DNA of 64,000 nucleotides from a bacterium HR15 (GTDB lineage: Bacteria; Armatimonadota; Fimbriimonadia; Fimbriimonadales; GBS-DC), in NCBI GenBank assembly GCA_002898555.1, contig BEHR01000004.1, positions 60,764-124,763 of the forward strand, given 5' to 3'. Both the position numbers and the translations under genes were made by a program. The notes beneath the pieces were generated by a model that worked only from the letters and a program-made list of their open reading frames with translations, was not told the origin of the DNA and searched no databases. Below are positions 24,738-32,554 of the stretch, in pieces (within the stretch, counting starts at the first letter, position 1; each line of letters starts with the position of its first letter).

Positions 24738-26237
24738 TCAGCGTATCTTTGCGCTCAATCCTTGCGCCATCTTGATTTCAGTGCCGTGGTTCACGGTGAA
24801 GGCGACCTTGTGGGTCACGGCGTCGAACAGGGCGGACGCGCTGGGATGACCGTTCCCACTGCCTTTGACCCCACCGAAGGGCAGATGCACCTCCGCGCCG
24901 ATGCTCGGCAAGTTCACATAGCCCACGCCGAACTCGCAGTTGTCACGCACATAGCGCCACTTGCGGTAGTCCTCGGTGATGACCGCCATCGCCAGCCCGT
25001 AAGGGGTGTCGTTATAGACGAAGACGGCTTCCTCCAGGCTGCTGACGGGAATAATCGCCACATGGGGGCTGAACGCCTCTTCGCGCAACACGAAGCTGTC
25101 GGAGCGGTGGCGCATTCGGTAGACAAACGGCGCGACAAAGTGCCCATACTGCAGCTCGCCCTCCTTGAGCAATCCGCCGGGCAGCAGCACCTCCGCGCCC
25201 TCCTCTATCGCCTTCTGGTTGTGATGCAGATACTTCTGCACGCCCTGCTCGTTAATCAGCGGCCCCATGAAAACATCGGGGTCGAGCCCGTTGCCGATTT
25301 TGATCATGCGGGCGGTCTCCACGAAGCGACGGGTAAACTCCGGCTCGATCTTCTCATGCACAATGATACGGTTGGACGAGACACAACGCTGTCCGCTGGT
25401 CTTGAAGGCGGATAGAATGGCGGCATGCACCGCGATGTCGAGATTGGCATCGTCCAGCACAATCACCGCGTTTTTACCGCCCATTTCGACCGCGCAGAAC
25501 TTGTGCTGCTTGGCGCACTCCTGCTCGATGTAGCGTCCGACGGCGTAGGAGCCGGTGAAGACCACCACATCGACGCCGGGATGATGCACCAGTGCGTCTC
25601 CGGCATCCTCGCCGTAGCCATGCACCACATTGAACACGCCGGGGGGAAAGCCCGCTTCCACGAACAGCTCTGCCAGTCGATGGGCGCAGAGCGGGGTATC
25701 TTCTGACGGTTTGAACACCACCGTGTTGCCCTCCAGCAAGCTGGGCAGGATGGTCCAGAGGGGGATTGCCACAGGGAAGTTCCAAGGAGTGATGCATGCC
25801 ACAACGCCTTTCGGCTTGCGCAGGATGTAGGCATCCTTCTCGGCAATCTCGCTGTCGATAATCTCGCCATGGGGCATTCGCACCATGCCCGCCACATACT
25901 GTGCCATATGGAGCGCCTCGACCACATCGGCACGCCCCTCATTAATGGGCTTGCCACACTCACGCGTAACCAGCTCCGCCAGAGCGTTTAAGTCGCGCTT
26001 AATCAGCTGAGCTAACTGGTCGATATACTCACCCCGCTTGATTCGGGAGGTGCGTCGCCAAGTGTCAAACGCTTCGCGCGCCGCGGTGACAGCTTTGTCC
26101 ACATCGTCGGGTGTGGAGCGTGGGGCAGTGCCCAGAATCTCGCGCGTGTCCGCAGGGTTATAACTCTGAAAACGGTTGCCAGAGACCGATTCCTGCCATT
26201 GACCACGGATCAGGTTCAACGCTTCTATCGGTTTCAT
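24738..26237 (-). CDS. NAD(P)-dependent aldehyde dehydrogenase
   Basis: A 499-residue ALDH-superfamily enzyme oxidising an aldehyde to its acid. Motifs: ITPWNFPVAIPLW and FKPSEDTPL (cofactor binding), FTGSYAVGRYI, the general base Glu in VEMGGKNAV, and the catalytic Cys in SGQRCVSSNRIIV. The C-terminal motif SFVLREEAFSPHVAI is normal. AAGGAGG precedes the ATG. Substrate cannot be read from sequence; the family includes semialdehyde, P5C and aminoadipic semialdehyde dehydrogenases. The stop codon abuts the composite palindrome. Confidence 0.9.
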   Translation of the reverse strand: MKPIEALNLIRGQWQESVSGNRFQSYNPADTREILGTAPRSTPDDVDKAVTAAREAFDTWRRTSRIKRGEYIDQLAQLIKRDLNALAELVTRECGKPINEGRADVVEALHMAQYVAGMVRMPHGEIIDSEIAEKDAYILRKPKGVVACITPWNFPVAIPLWTILPSLLEGNTVVFKPSEDTPLCAHRLAELFVEAGFPPGVFNVVHGYGEDAGDALVHHPGVDVVVFTGSYAVGRYIEQECAKQHKFCAVEMGGKNAVIVLDDANLDIAVHAAILSAFKTSGQRCVSSNRIIVHEKIEPEFTRRFVETARMIKIGNGLDPDVFMGPLINEQGVQKYLHHNQKAIEEGAEVLLPGGLLKEGELQYGHFVAPFVYRMRHRSDSFVLREEAFSPHVAIIPVSSLEEAVFVYNDTPYGLAMAVITEDYRKWRYVRDNCEFGVGYVNLPSIGAEVHLPFGGVKGSGNGHPSASALFDAVTHKVAFTVNHGTEIKMAQGLSAKIR

Positions 26238-26363
26238 CGTTTTGACCTCCTTCTGATTGGCGTTGCTTCGCTATAAGTTTACCCGACTCGCGATCCCATA
26301 GCCAAACTAAGCCGAGGGTGTTTGGAAAAACCCGTTCAGTATTTGGGAAACGAGCCTCCTGGC

Positions 26364-26497
26364 GTGTAGGGGCAGACCTCCATGTCTGCCCAATTGTGTA
26401 GGGGCAGACCTCCGTGTCTGCCCAGCTGAAGTCTGTGCGCCTTTCAGGGGCGATGGGGCGGCAGCAGGTGCGGCTGTGGGCAAGGGTGTCCTTGCCC
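26364..26497. repeat. Tandem GGGGCAGAC hairpins (family C) and a nearby hairpin
   Basis: Two 29-bp copies (26364-26392, 26396-26424) differ at one base in the loop and pair GGGCAGAC with GTCTGCCC. A further hairpin pairs GGGCAAGG (26478-26485) with CCTTGCCC (26490-26497). The interval 26238-26609 shows no gene. Confidence 0.75.
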
Positions 26498-26609
26498 TGT
26501 GGGGCTGTTCGGAAAGTTGAAAAAAATGCGCGGGCAGCGGACGGTTTTTAGCGTCTTCTGGGTCTCTTCGCCCCCTTTTGAACTCAAAACCGACTTTGCA
26601 AGACCCCCC

Positions 26610-26655
26610 TTGACAAACCCCTGCAGGATGTGCTATAACAGGATGTGCTATAAAT
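26610..26655 (+). promoter_or_regulatory. Canonical sigma-70 promoter with duplicated -10 region
   Basis: TTGACA (26610-26615) stands 18 bp before TATAAC (26634-26639). The 15-bp segment CAGGATGTGCTATAA occurs twice in tandem (26624-26638, 26639-26653), so a second box, TATAAA, begins at 26650. It drives the broken RHS gene and is the best-formed promoter in the window. Confidence 0.75.
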
Positions 26656-26689
26656 AGAAGCGAACCTTTGGAACAAGGAGGCAACAACG

Positions 26690-27137
26690 ATGCGACGAGG
26701 CAGTTTGCGTTGGGTGCGCCAGGTGTTGGCGCAGAAGGGAACGGCAAAGGCGTTTGCCGTGGTGCTGTGCGTGTCGTTGGTGTTGCCCCCGCAGTTTGCA
26801 GATGGCGTATAGGTATGGGTACAACAGTGATGGGGTTCGTGTGTGGAAGGGGGACTATCTCAGTCAGCAGGAGTATCGGTATGTGTGTCGGATAGGGTGT
26901 GGAGGTGTGCCGATGCGGGTGTACAGTCGGGCGATGGGTGGAACGAGTTGGGCAAGTGTGGAGGACTACCTGCCTGCAGGGAACGCGCTGGGGTACAATC
27001 AGCCGCTGGGATATGGCGGGTGTGAGGGCAGTGACGGTTGCGAGCGTCTTGCCATTTTCGACTTCACTTGCTGGCATCCCCTAAAAAATTTGGTGCAATC
27101 TGCCGATAATAGGGAGTGGCGACAGGGTACAGGTTGA
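26690..27137 (+). pseudogene. Broken RHS-repeat protein gene (signal peptide joined to RHS fragment)
   Basis: An ATG at 26690 after AAGGAGG starts a 40-codon frame with a basic N-terminus and a hydrophobic signal-like segment (AFAVVLCVSLVLPP), ended by TAG at 26810. Immediately overlapping in another frame is an RHS/YD-type segment, YRYGYNSDGVRVWKGDYL, followed by RVYSRAMGG and ending at TGA 27135-27137. The simplest reading is a large internal deletion plus frameshift of an RHS wall protein that kept promoter, ribosome site and signal peptide. Codons of the RHS part are G/T-rich, unlike housekeeping neighbours. Confidence 0.6.
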
Positions 27138-27183
27138 CCAGAGAACCTCCTGCTAATCTTGGTCGCACCTCCCCTACCCCGGA

Positions 27184-27220
27184 GAGAGGCGGGCCCCTCC
27201 CCACCCGCCTCTCATTTTTT
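27184..27220 (+). terminator. Rho-independent terminator
   Basis: Perfect 10-bp arms GAGAGGCGGG (27184-27193) and CCCGCCTCTC (27204-27213) are followed by ATTTTTT (27214-27220). It ends the RHS remnant transcript. Confidence 0.85.
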
Positions 27221-27254
27221 AAAAAGCCCCCTGCGGAAATCGAGCCGCAGGGGG
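27221..27254 (-). terminator. Minus-strand terminator-like hairpin
   Basis: CCCCCTGCGG (27227-27236) pairs with CCGCAGGGGG (27245-27254). The A-run just before it (27221-27225) becomes a U-run on the minus strand. No minus-strand gene feeds it today, so it may be a relic or act against spurious transcription. 27255-27436 shows no gene. Confidence 0.55.
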
Positions 27255-27436
27255 TGTGTGGCGGTGGCGCTGGACGGTGCTGATGAGAGCCGCTCCAAAC
27301 TACCCTTGCCACCGCGTGCTCGCCACTCGCCTTCCGGGGTTGCCCCCGCGTCTGATGGTATCTTGCCACCTTTTGCGGAATGCCCCTTCTATACTCTTAC
27401 GGGGATTGGCAAAAAATCGTATCCTTACGGGGTATC

Positions 27437-28882
27437 ATGCAGACACCTATGGGCGAATTGCGTATCTACAACACGCTGACGCGGCGGGAAGAGGTGTTTG
27501 TGCCGCGCGAGCCGGGCAAAGTGAGCATGTATGCCTGCGGATTGACCCCGCAGGCACCCGCGCATGTGGGGCATATGCGCGGCGTGATTGTGATGGATAT
27601 TGTGCAGCGATGGTTCGAACAGCTCGGCTACGAGGTGAACTTCGTGCAAAACTTCACCGACATCGACGATAAAATCATCCGCCGAGCGCAGGAAGAGGGC
27701 ATCAGCACCCAGGAGGTCGCCGAGAAATATAGCCGCATGTATATTGAAGATGCGCAGGCACTGGGGGTGCGCCTGCCCCGCTTTGTGAAGGTCACCGAGC
27801 ATATGAACGATATTATCGAGATGGTGCAGCGACTGGTGGAGTATGGCTATGCCTATGTGGTGGATGGGGATGTCTACTTCTCGGTGGAGCGATTTCCAGA
27901 GTATGGCAAGTTGTCGGGGCGTAGCATCGACGAGATGAGAGCGGGCGCACGGGTGGAAGTGGATGAGCGGAAGCGCAATCCACTGGATTTTGCGCTCTGG
28001 AAAGCGGCTAAGCCGGGCGAACCTGCATGGGACAGCCCTTGGGGTCCAGGGCGACCCGGCTGGCACATCGAATGCACCACCCTCAGCCTGAAATATTTGG
28101 GAGCCGCCTTCGATATTCACGCAGGCGGGATGGATCTCATCTTTCCGCACCACGAAAACGAAATCGCGCAATCGGAGGCGTACCTGCGCTGCGAGATGCC
28201 CTTCGTGCGCTACTGGCTACACTGGGGACCTGTGCGGCTGAAGGAGCAGAAAATGTCCAAATCGACGGGGGTCTTCGTGCCCATTCGTGAGCTGCGCCAG
28301 CAGTATGAGCCTGCCGTGATCCGCTTGTTCCTGCTCTCAGTCGCCTATCGCACGCCGTTGGAGTTCTCCTATGAGCGGCTGGAGGAGGCAGGGGCTGCGC
28401 TGGAGCGCATGCGCACCGCGGTGCAACGCGCCCGCGCCCTTTTGCGTACCCTCCCCCAACTGCCCGAACCGGAGGAGGTGGTCGCTCAACCCTATCGCGA
28501 GCAGTTCCGCGAGGCGATGAACAGCGATTTCAACACGGCACAAGCACTGGCCATCGCGTTTGAAGTGGTGCGCGAGATTAACCAGCGGCTGAGCGATGCC
28601 GAAGGTACAGGCGGGCTTCAGACGGCAGGTGCGCTGCTTGCCTTGCTGAACGCTCTGCAGTGGATGGTGGAGACGGTGCTGGGCGTGCCGCTGGAGATAC
28701 GCGCCGCCCCCGAAATGGAATTGCTCAACCAGCTCATGGAGCGTGTCATCGATTGGCGTCAGCAGTTGCGCGCCCGTAAGATTTTCGATCTGGCGGACCG
28801 TATTCGCGACGACCTCAAGTCGCTTGGCATCTTGCTGGAGGACAGCCCACAGGGCACGCTCTGGCGATTGAAGGGCGATTAG
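27437..28882 (+). CDS. cysS: Cysteinyl-tRNA synthetase
   Basis: A class I aminoacyl-tRNA synthetase (481 residues) charging tRNA-Cys. The HIGH-type motif is HVGHMRG, the KMSKS motif is KMSKSTG, and zinc ligands are seen in YACGLTP, HIECTT and HENEIAQSEA. The C-terminal DALR-like helical domain is present. ATG 27437 is taken because homology starts there; ATG 27449 is possible. There is no ribosome site; TATCCT (27420-27425) stands 11 bases before the start. Its stop codon directly meets the stop of the convergent carboxypeptidase gene. Confidence 0.95.
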   Translation: MQTPMGELRIYNTLTRREEVFVPREPGKVSMYACGLTPQAPAHVGHMRGVIVMDIVQRWFEQLGYEVNFVQNFTDIDDKIIRRAQEEGISTQEVAEKYSRMYIEDAQALGVRLPRFVKVTEHMNDIIEMVQRLVEYGYAYVVDGDVYFSVERFPEYGKLSGRSIDEMRAGARVEVDERKRNPLDFALWKAAKPGEPAWDSPWGPGRPGWHIECTTLSLKYLGAAFDIHAGGMDLIFPHHENEIAQSEAYLRCEMPFVRYWLHWGPVRLKEQKMSKSTGVFVPIRELRQQYEPAVIRLFLLSVAYRTPLEFSYERLEEAGAALERMRTAVQRARALLRTLPQLPEPEEVVAQPYREQFREAMNSDFNTAQALAIAFEVVREINQRLSDAEGTGGLQTAGALLALLNALQWMVETVLGVPLEIRAAPEMELLNQLMERVIDWRQQLRARKIFDLADRIRDDLKSLGILLEDSPQGTLWRLKGD

Positions 28883-30073
28883 TCATTGGGCTTCCTGGAG
28901 GAGGGAACGTTTCCGTTTACGCCGGGCATGATGGCGGTGGAGCGTGTAAGCCAGCAGGGCAAAGCTGCCACCCCAAAGAAGCCCTCTATAGGAAACGGGG
29001 CGTGCCTCCATCGCCTGTGCGGCTTGCAGCGGCACTTTGATAACGGGCTGCCCCTCACGCTGTAGCACCGCCCATCCAGCAGGTGTGCCCGCCTGCACAG
29101 GTGCTTGCAACTCAAGGGGCATCAGCACCCAGCGATAACGCGCAGCATCGCGACGCGGCACCACCCAGATGGCAGGCTGCGCTAACTGCACAGGTATCTG
29201 TTCCCGTATCCCGTTTTTCACACGCGCGATGCCCACTGGCTGACCAGGTTGACCCAGCGCAATCGGCTGCCACTCGTTGAAACCGTATTCCATCAGCGCG
29301 ATGGTATCCTGCTCCCGCTGAGAACTATTCAGCACGACGGCGATTAGGCGTCGCCCCGCTTTGCTGGCGGCACCGGCAAAGCAGAAGCCCGCCTGTCGGG
29401 TGAAGCCTGTCTTGATACCCTCTGCCCAGCGATACATCTCCAGAAACTTCGCCCTGCTCACCATCCAGAGGTCATCCTGCCTGATGGAGCGCGAAATGAC
29501 CGCTTTGCGCTGGCAGACAATGGCGCGAAACTGGGGGTTTTCCATCGCATAACGGGCAATCAAGGCAAGATCGCGTGCGGTGGAGTAATGATACGGGTCA
29601 TGCAACCCGTGCGGATTGGTGAAATGGGTGCGAGTTGCCCCTAACTCACGGGCTTTCTCGTTCATCAATTGCACAAAGCTTTCCACGGAGCCAGCGGTGT
29701 GTTCTGCGAGGGCGACCGCGGCGTCGTTTGCCGAACGAAGCAGCAGCGCATAGAGCAAATCGCGCACGGAGACACGCTCACCCTCTTGCAGGTGCATCGA
29801 GCTGGCTGGGGTATTCACCGCGCGCTTCGACGCGGTGACCTGTTCGTCTAACCCGCACCGCTCCAGCACGAGGATGGCGGTCATCATCTTAGTTAGGCTG
29901 GCAGGGGGCAGGAGCAAGTCAGGGTTCTTGCTGAACAGCACCTGCCCTGTGCTGGCTTCGATGAGAATCGCACTGCGCGCCTGCACTTTCGGGGCGTTTG
30001 CCCAGAGCCACCCTGCGCCAAATGCCCACACCATGAGTAGAAACCACCGCATAGCTGCTTGTTTCGCGTCCAT
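28883..30073 (-). CDS. dacA: D-alanyl-D-alanine carboxypeptidase (peptidase S11)
   Basis: A penicillin-binding protein of the PBP5/6 type (396 residues) that trims the terminal D-Ala from peptidoglycan stem peptides. Active-site motifs are SLTK (in PPASLTKMMTAI), SAN (RSANDAAVALAEH) and KTG (IKTGFTRQAGFC). There is an N-terminal signal peptide, and a C-terminal membrane segment followed by a basic tail (HHARRKRKR). GGAGAGG precedes the ATG. It shares a short divergent promoter region with the gene at 30117 and is convergent with cysS. Confidence 0.93.
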   Translation of the reverse strand: MDAKQAAMRWFLLMVWAFGAGWLWANAPKVQARSAILIEASTGQVLFSKNPDLLLPPASLTKMMTAILVLERCGLDEQVTASKRAVNTPASSMHLQEGERVSVRDLLYALLLRSANDAAVALAEHTAGSVESFVQLMNEKARELGATRTHFTNPHGLHDPYHYSTARDLALIARYAMENPQFRAIVCQRKAVISRSIRQDDLWMVSRAKFLEMYRWAEGIKTGFTRQAGFCFAGAASKAGRRLIAVVLNSSQREQDTIALMEYGFNEWQPIALGQPGQPVGIARVKNGIREQIPVQLAQPAIWVVPRRDAARYRWVLMPLELQAPVQAGTPAGWAVLQREGQPVIKVPLQAAQAMEARPVSYRGLLWGGSFALLAYTLHRHHARRKRKRSLLQEAQ

Positions 30074-30101
30074 CCCAACCTCTCCTGCGCCCGATCTGTG
30101 C

Positions 30102-30107
30102 TATAAT
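30102..30107 (+). promoter_or_regulatory. -10 box TATAAT of the unrecognised gene at 30117
   Basis: TATAAT ends nine bases before ATG 30117, and no ribosome site fits between, so a near-leaderless mRNA is expected. The reverse strand of the same bases reads ATTATA, so it may also serve the divergent dacA. Confidence 0.55.
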
Positions 30108-30116
30108 AAGAATGAG

Positions 30117-31754
30117 ATGGCTCGCAAACGAGTGGCTCTGATTATACCGACGCGCAATCGGGCACACAGCGCGTTTTCCGTCAATGACCGCGCTGCGCGG
30201 ATCTGGAAAAGCCTGTTGCTTCTATGGGGTCAGCAAGCGGACATTATTGTGGCAGGCGATGTCAGCAAAAGCTGGTTCAACGCCCGGTATGATTTCGGAA
30301 TCGTCCCTTTTTTAGCGAATTACTCATCAGGACTGGACATTTTCAGCTGGGTGAACTATTCAGCAGGTGATAAACCGCTTTATCTGGTGGGCTATCGCAC
30401 GCCGCAAGGTACAGCGGGCACACCTGCCACAGGGGTGATAGGTCTCACCCCGCTGGACGGCGCTCCCACCGATGTCAAGCTAATAGGACGGCGTGCCATC
30501 TGGACGCGCACAGGGACGCGCGTGCATGTCGACGCAACAATCGTGCCCATTAATGGAGTGTATCATGCACTTCAGGTAGACCCCAACAATCCGAATCTGG
30601 AAGTACTACTGCGCCCCGATCCGGAGCTTCATCCTCAGGCGAACCATGTCTATATTGCCCGATGGTTCAACCGCTATTTTCTGCCAGAAATGGGGGGCGC
30701 AATCGACAAGTCCACATGGCTACTTCCGTGGATTATGGTGAACGAAGAAGCAGACCCTGAGTGGAGCCGCCCCATTACGGCAGATATTGACCATATTGTG
30801 AACGATGGCTCTCCCGATGCGCCCGGTTGGAGCTATGATATCTATCTTCAAACGGTGCAGTGGCTGCGGACCTTCTGTCATAATACGGGACTGGTGGTAC
30901 AATGTGGCTGCACCACGGGGGCTTTGAGCAACTTGGGCGCCACCAGCACCTATCTGCATCGCAACGCGCGTTTTCTGAACAGTCAGTTGGCGCAGATTCA
31001 CCAGATTCTGGTGGCGGAGCAGGACGGCTGTTTCCCCTGCTGCTGGCATGACCATCGCTGGCAGATCGAAGATACTCTCGGCTACGGTAGCGCGCGCAGC
31101 TGGCAGAACCCCTACGGGACTTTTCGTGATCTTAGTTCCCCTGCCGCCTTTCGCGCTCACTGGAAAGGCAATCTGGACGAGATGCGTCAGATGGGGTTTG
31201 CCACCGGCTGGTGCAACCGTCATCGCTATCTTAATTTCGCCAACAATCAGTTCACCGAACGCTATTTGCGCTTTTTGCGAGAGGAGACGCCGGTGCGTGC
31301 GGTGCGCCTATGGGCGGGTAGCTGTGTGACGGGGCGTGCGGTACGCCATATGATGCCTGCTCCCTATACGCGCCACCCCTTGGAACGCCTCTACGGAATT
31401 GAGATCATCGATTCCTATGATACGCTCTGGAGTGATAATATCAGCCATTCGACGCAACCCGCCAACCGTGAGACGATAGCCCTGGCCGATGGCTATGGCT
31501 TCCCCGGCGAAAGCCCCGATCTGCTCTTCGCGCGTTGCTTAGGTGTTCGTATGGGAAGGTATTGGTTTACCAAGTGGATGCGCGGTGGCGCCGTGATTTA
31601 TCATCATAACTACGAGATGAGCTACGAATGGCCATCGCCTGCGGCATGGGTCTATATGGAGCTGGACGCTTGGCGACGGGTGCTAACCCCATGGGTGACC
31701 TTCGGCAGCGTCAGCGACCTGGTGGCGTGGCGCAATCGGGTACGCAGCCTGTGA
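30117..31754 (+). CDS. Unrecognised 545-residue protein
   Basis: I do not recognise this family. The protein is soluble-looking, with no signal peptide or membrane helix, and rich in Trp, Tyr and Arg. It begins RKRVALIIPTRNRAHSAFS. A middle segment has TADIDHIVND and a Cys/His cluster (QCGCTTGAL, then DGCFPCCWHDH); the last third is rich in aromatic residues (YHHNYEMSYEWPSP). DIDH loosely recalls metal sites of polysaccharide deacetylases, but that is weak. Composition and codon use are like the surroundings, and the frame is clean over 1.6 kb, so it is a real gene. ATG 30117 follows a -10 box with no ribosome site. Confidence 0.75.
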   Translation: MARKRVALIIPTRNRAHSAFSVNDRAARIWKSLLLLWGQQADIIVAGDVSKSWFNARYDFGIVPFLANYSSGLDIFSWVNYSAGDKPLYLVGYRTPQGTAGTPATGVIGLTPLDGAPTDVKLIGRRAIWTRTGTRVHVDATIVPINGVYHALQVDPNNPNLEVLLRPDPELHPQANHVYIARWFNRYFLPEMGGAIDKSTWLLPWIMVNEEADPEWSRPITADIDHIVNDGSPDAPGWSYDIYLQTVQWLRTFCHNTGLVVQCGCTTGALSNLGATSTYLHRNARFLNSQLAQIHQILVAEQDGCFPCCWHDHRWQIEDTLGYGSARSWQNPYGTFRDLSSPAAFRAHWKGNLDEMRQMGFATGWCNRHRYLNFANNQFTERYLRFLREETPVRAVRLWAGSCVTGRAVRHMMPAPYTRHPLERLYGIEIIDSYDTLWSDNISHSTQPANRETIALADGYGFPGESPDLLFARCLGVRMGRYWFTKWMRGGAVIYHHNYEMSYEWPSPAAWVYMELDAWRRVLTPWVTFGSVSDLVAWRNRVRSL

Positions 31755-31771
31755 GCGCCCCATGCCTCGGG

Positions 31772-32521
31772 TCACCCCGTTCGCTTAGCGCACCACAGCA
31801 CCCCATTATAGAGGATGCGGCGCACGATAGGATGATAATAGGTCGGCACCGATTCGTGCCCCGGTCGGAAATAGAACACGCGCCCGATGCCGTAGCCTTG
31901 ATTCACACCACCGCCCGGACCTGAGGTGAAGTTCGGATCGATGCCATCGCCTACCGTCCAGCACAGCCCGCTGGGAAAGCTCTCGCCCCCTTCAGGAAAG
32001 TAGGATTGGAACACCACCACCAGCGGCGGCGGCACATCGAATGGGGCACCATACATCTCTTCGTGGTCAATTACGAAGTCGTCGATCCCCTGGGCAATCG
32101 GGTGCCACGGCGCGCACACGCGGATATGCTCTGGTTCTGGCGGATGCTTCTCGCGCCAGCCGCCTTTGAGATGCCCTGTACAGCCCAGCACGCGCTGAAA
32201 CGGCTTGGAATAGTGCCCTGAATGGAGCACGATTAATCCCATGCCTTCATGATGCACGCGCTGACGAATGCGCTCGACGGTCTCGTCCGCTACCTGCCCG
32301 TGGCGCACATGCCCCCACCAGACGAGCACATCGGTTTGGCGCAGCCGCTCCATCGAGCAGCCCTGTTCAGGTTCGTCAAGGTGAGCCGTTTGCACTTCCA
32401 GCTCGCCAGCGCCCAGCTCGCGCAAGCCCTCTGCGACCGCCCCACGAATGCTGCTGGGGTAAATCTCTTTCGCCACATGCGGGGGATTCTCATCCCAGAC
32501 CAGTACCCGAATCGTTGCCAT
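31772..32521 (-). CDS. ThuA domain-containing protein
   Basis: A 249-residue ThuA-like protein with a class I glutamine amidotransferase-like fold. It shows VLVWDENPPH at the start, VLVWWGHVRHGQV, GLIVLHSGHYSKPF, HPIAQGIDDFVIDHEEMYG and GRVFYFRPGHESVPTY. Family members are linked to sugar (trehalose) utilisation, but their catalytic role is not settled. AGGAGG precedes the ATG. It lies downstream of the HerA-like gene on the same strand with a 33-bp gap. Confidence 0.85.
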   Translation of the reverse strand: MATIRVLVWDENPPHVAKEIYPSSIRGAVAEGLRELGAGELEVQTAHLDEPEQGCSMERLRQTDVLVWWGHVRHGQVADETVERIRQRVHHEGMGLIVLHSGHYSKPFQRVLGCTGHLKGGWREKHPPEPEHIRVCAPWHPIAQGIDDFVIDHEEMYGAPFDVPPPLVVVFQSYFPEGGESFPSGLCWTVGDGIDPNFTSGPGGGVNQGYGIGRVFYFRPGHESVPTYYHPIVRRILYNGVLWCAKRTG

Positions 32522-32554
32522 CTATTGCCTCCTTATAGGGAAGGATACCCGCCC

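Noticed and set aside
26364..26424. Possible short CRISPR array
   Set aside because: Two 29-bp hairpins with a 3-bp gap; no spacer-sized intervals.
27064..27369. 101-codon minus-strand frame over the terminators
   Set aside because: Low-complexity translation of hairpins; no recognisable protein features.
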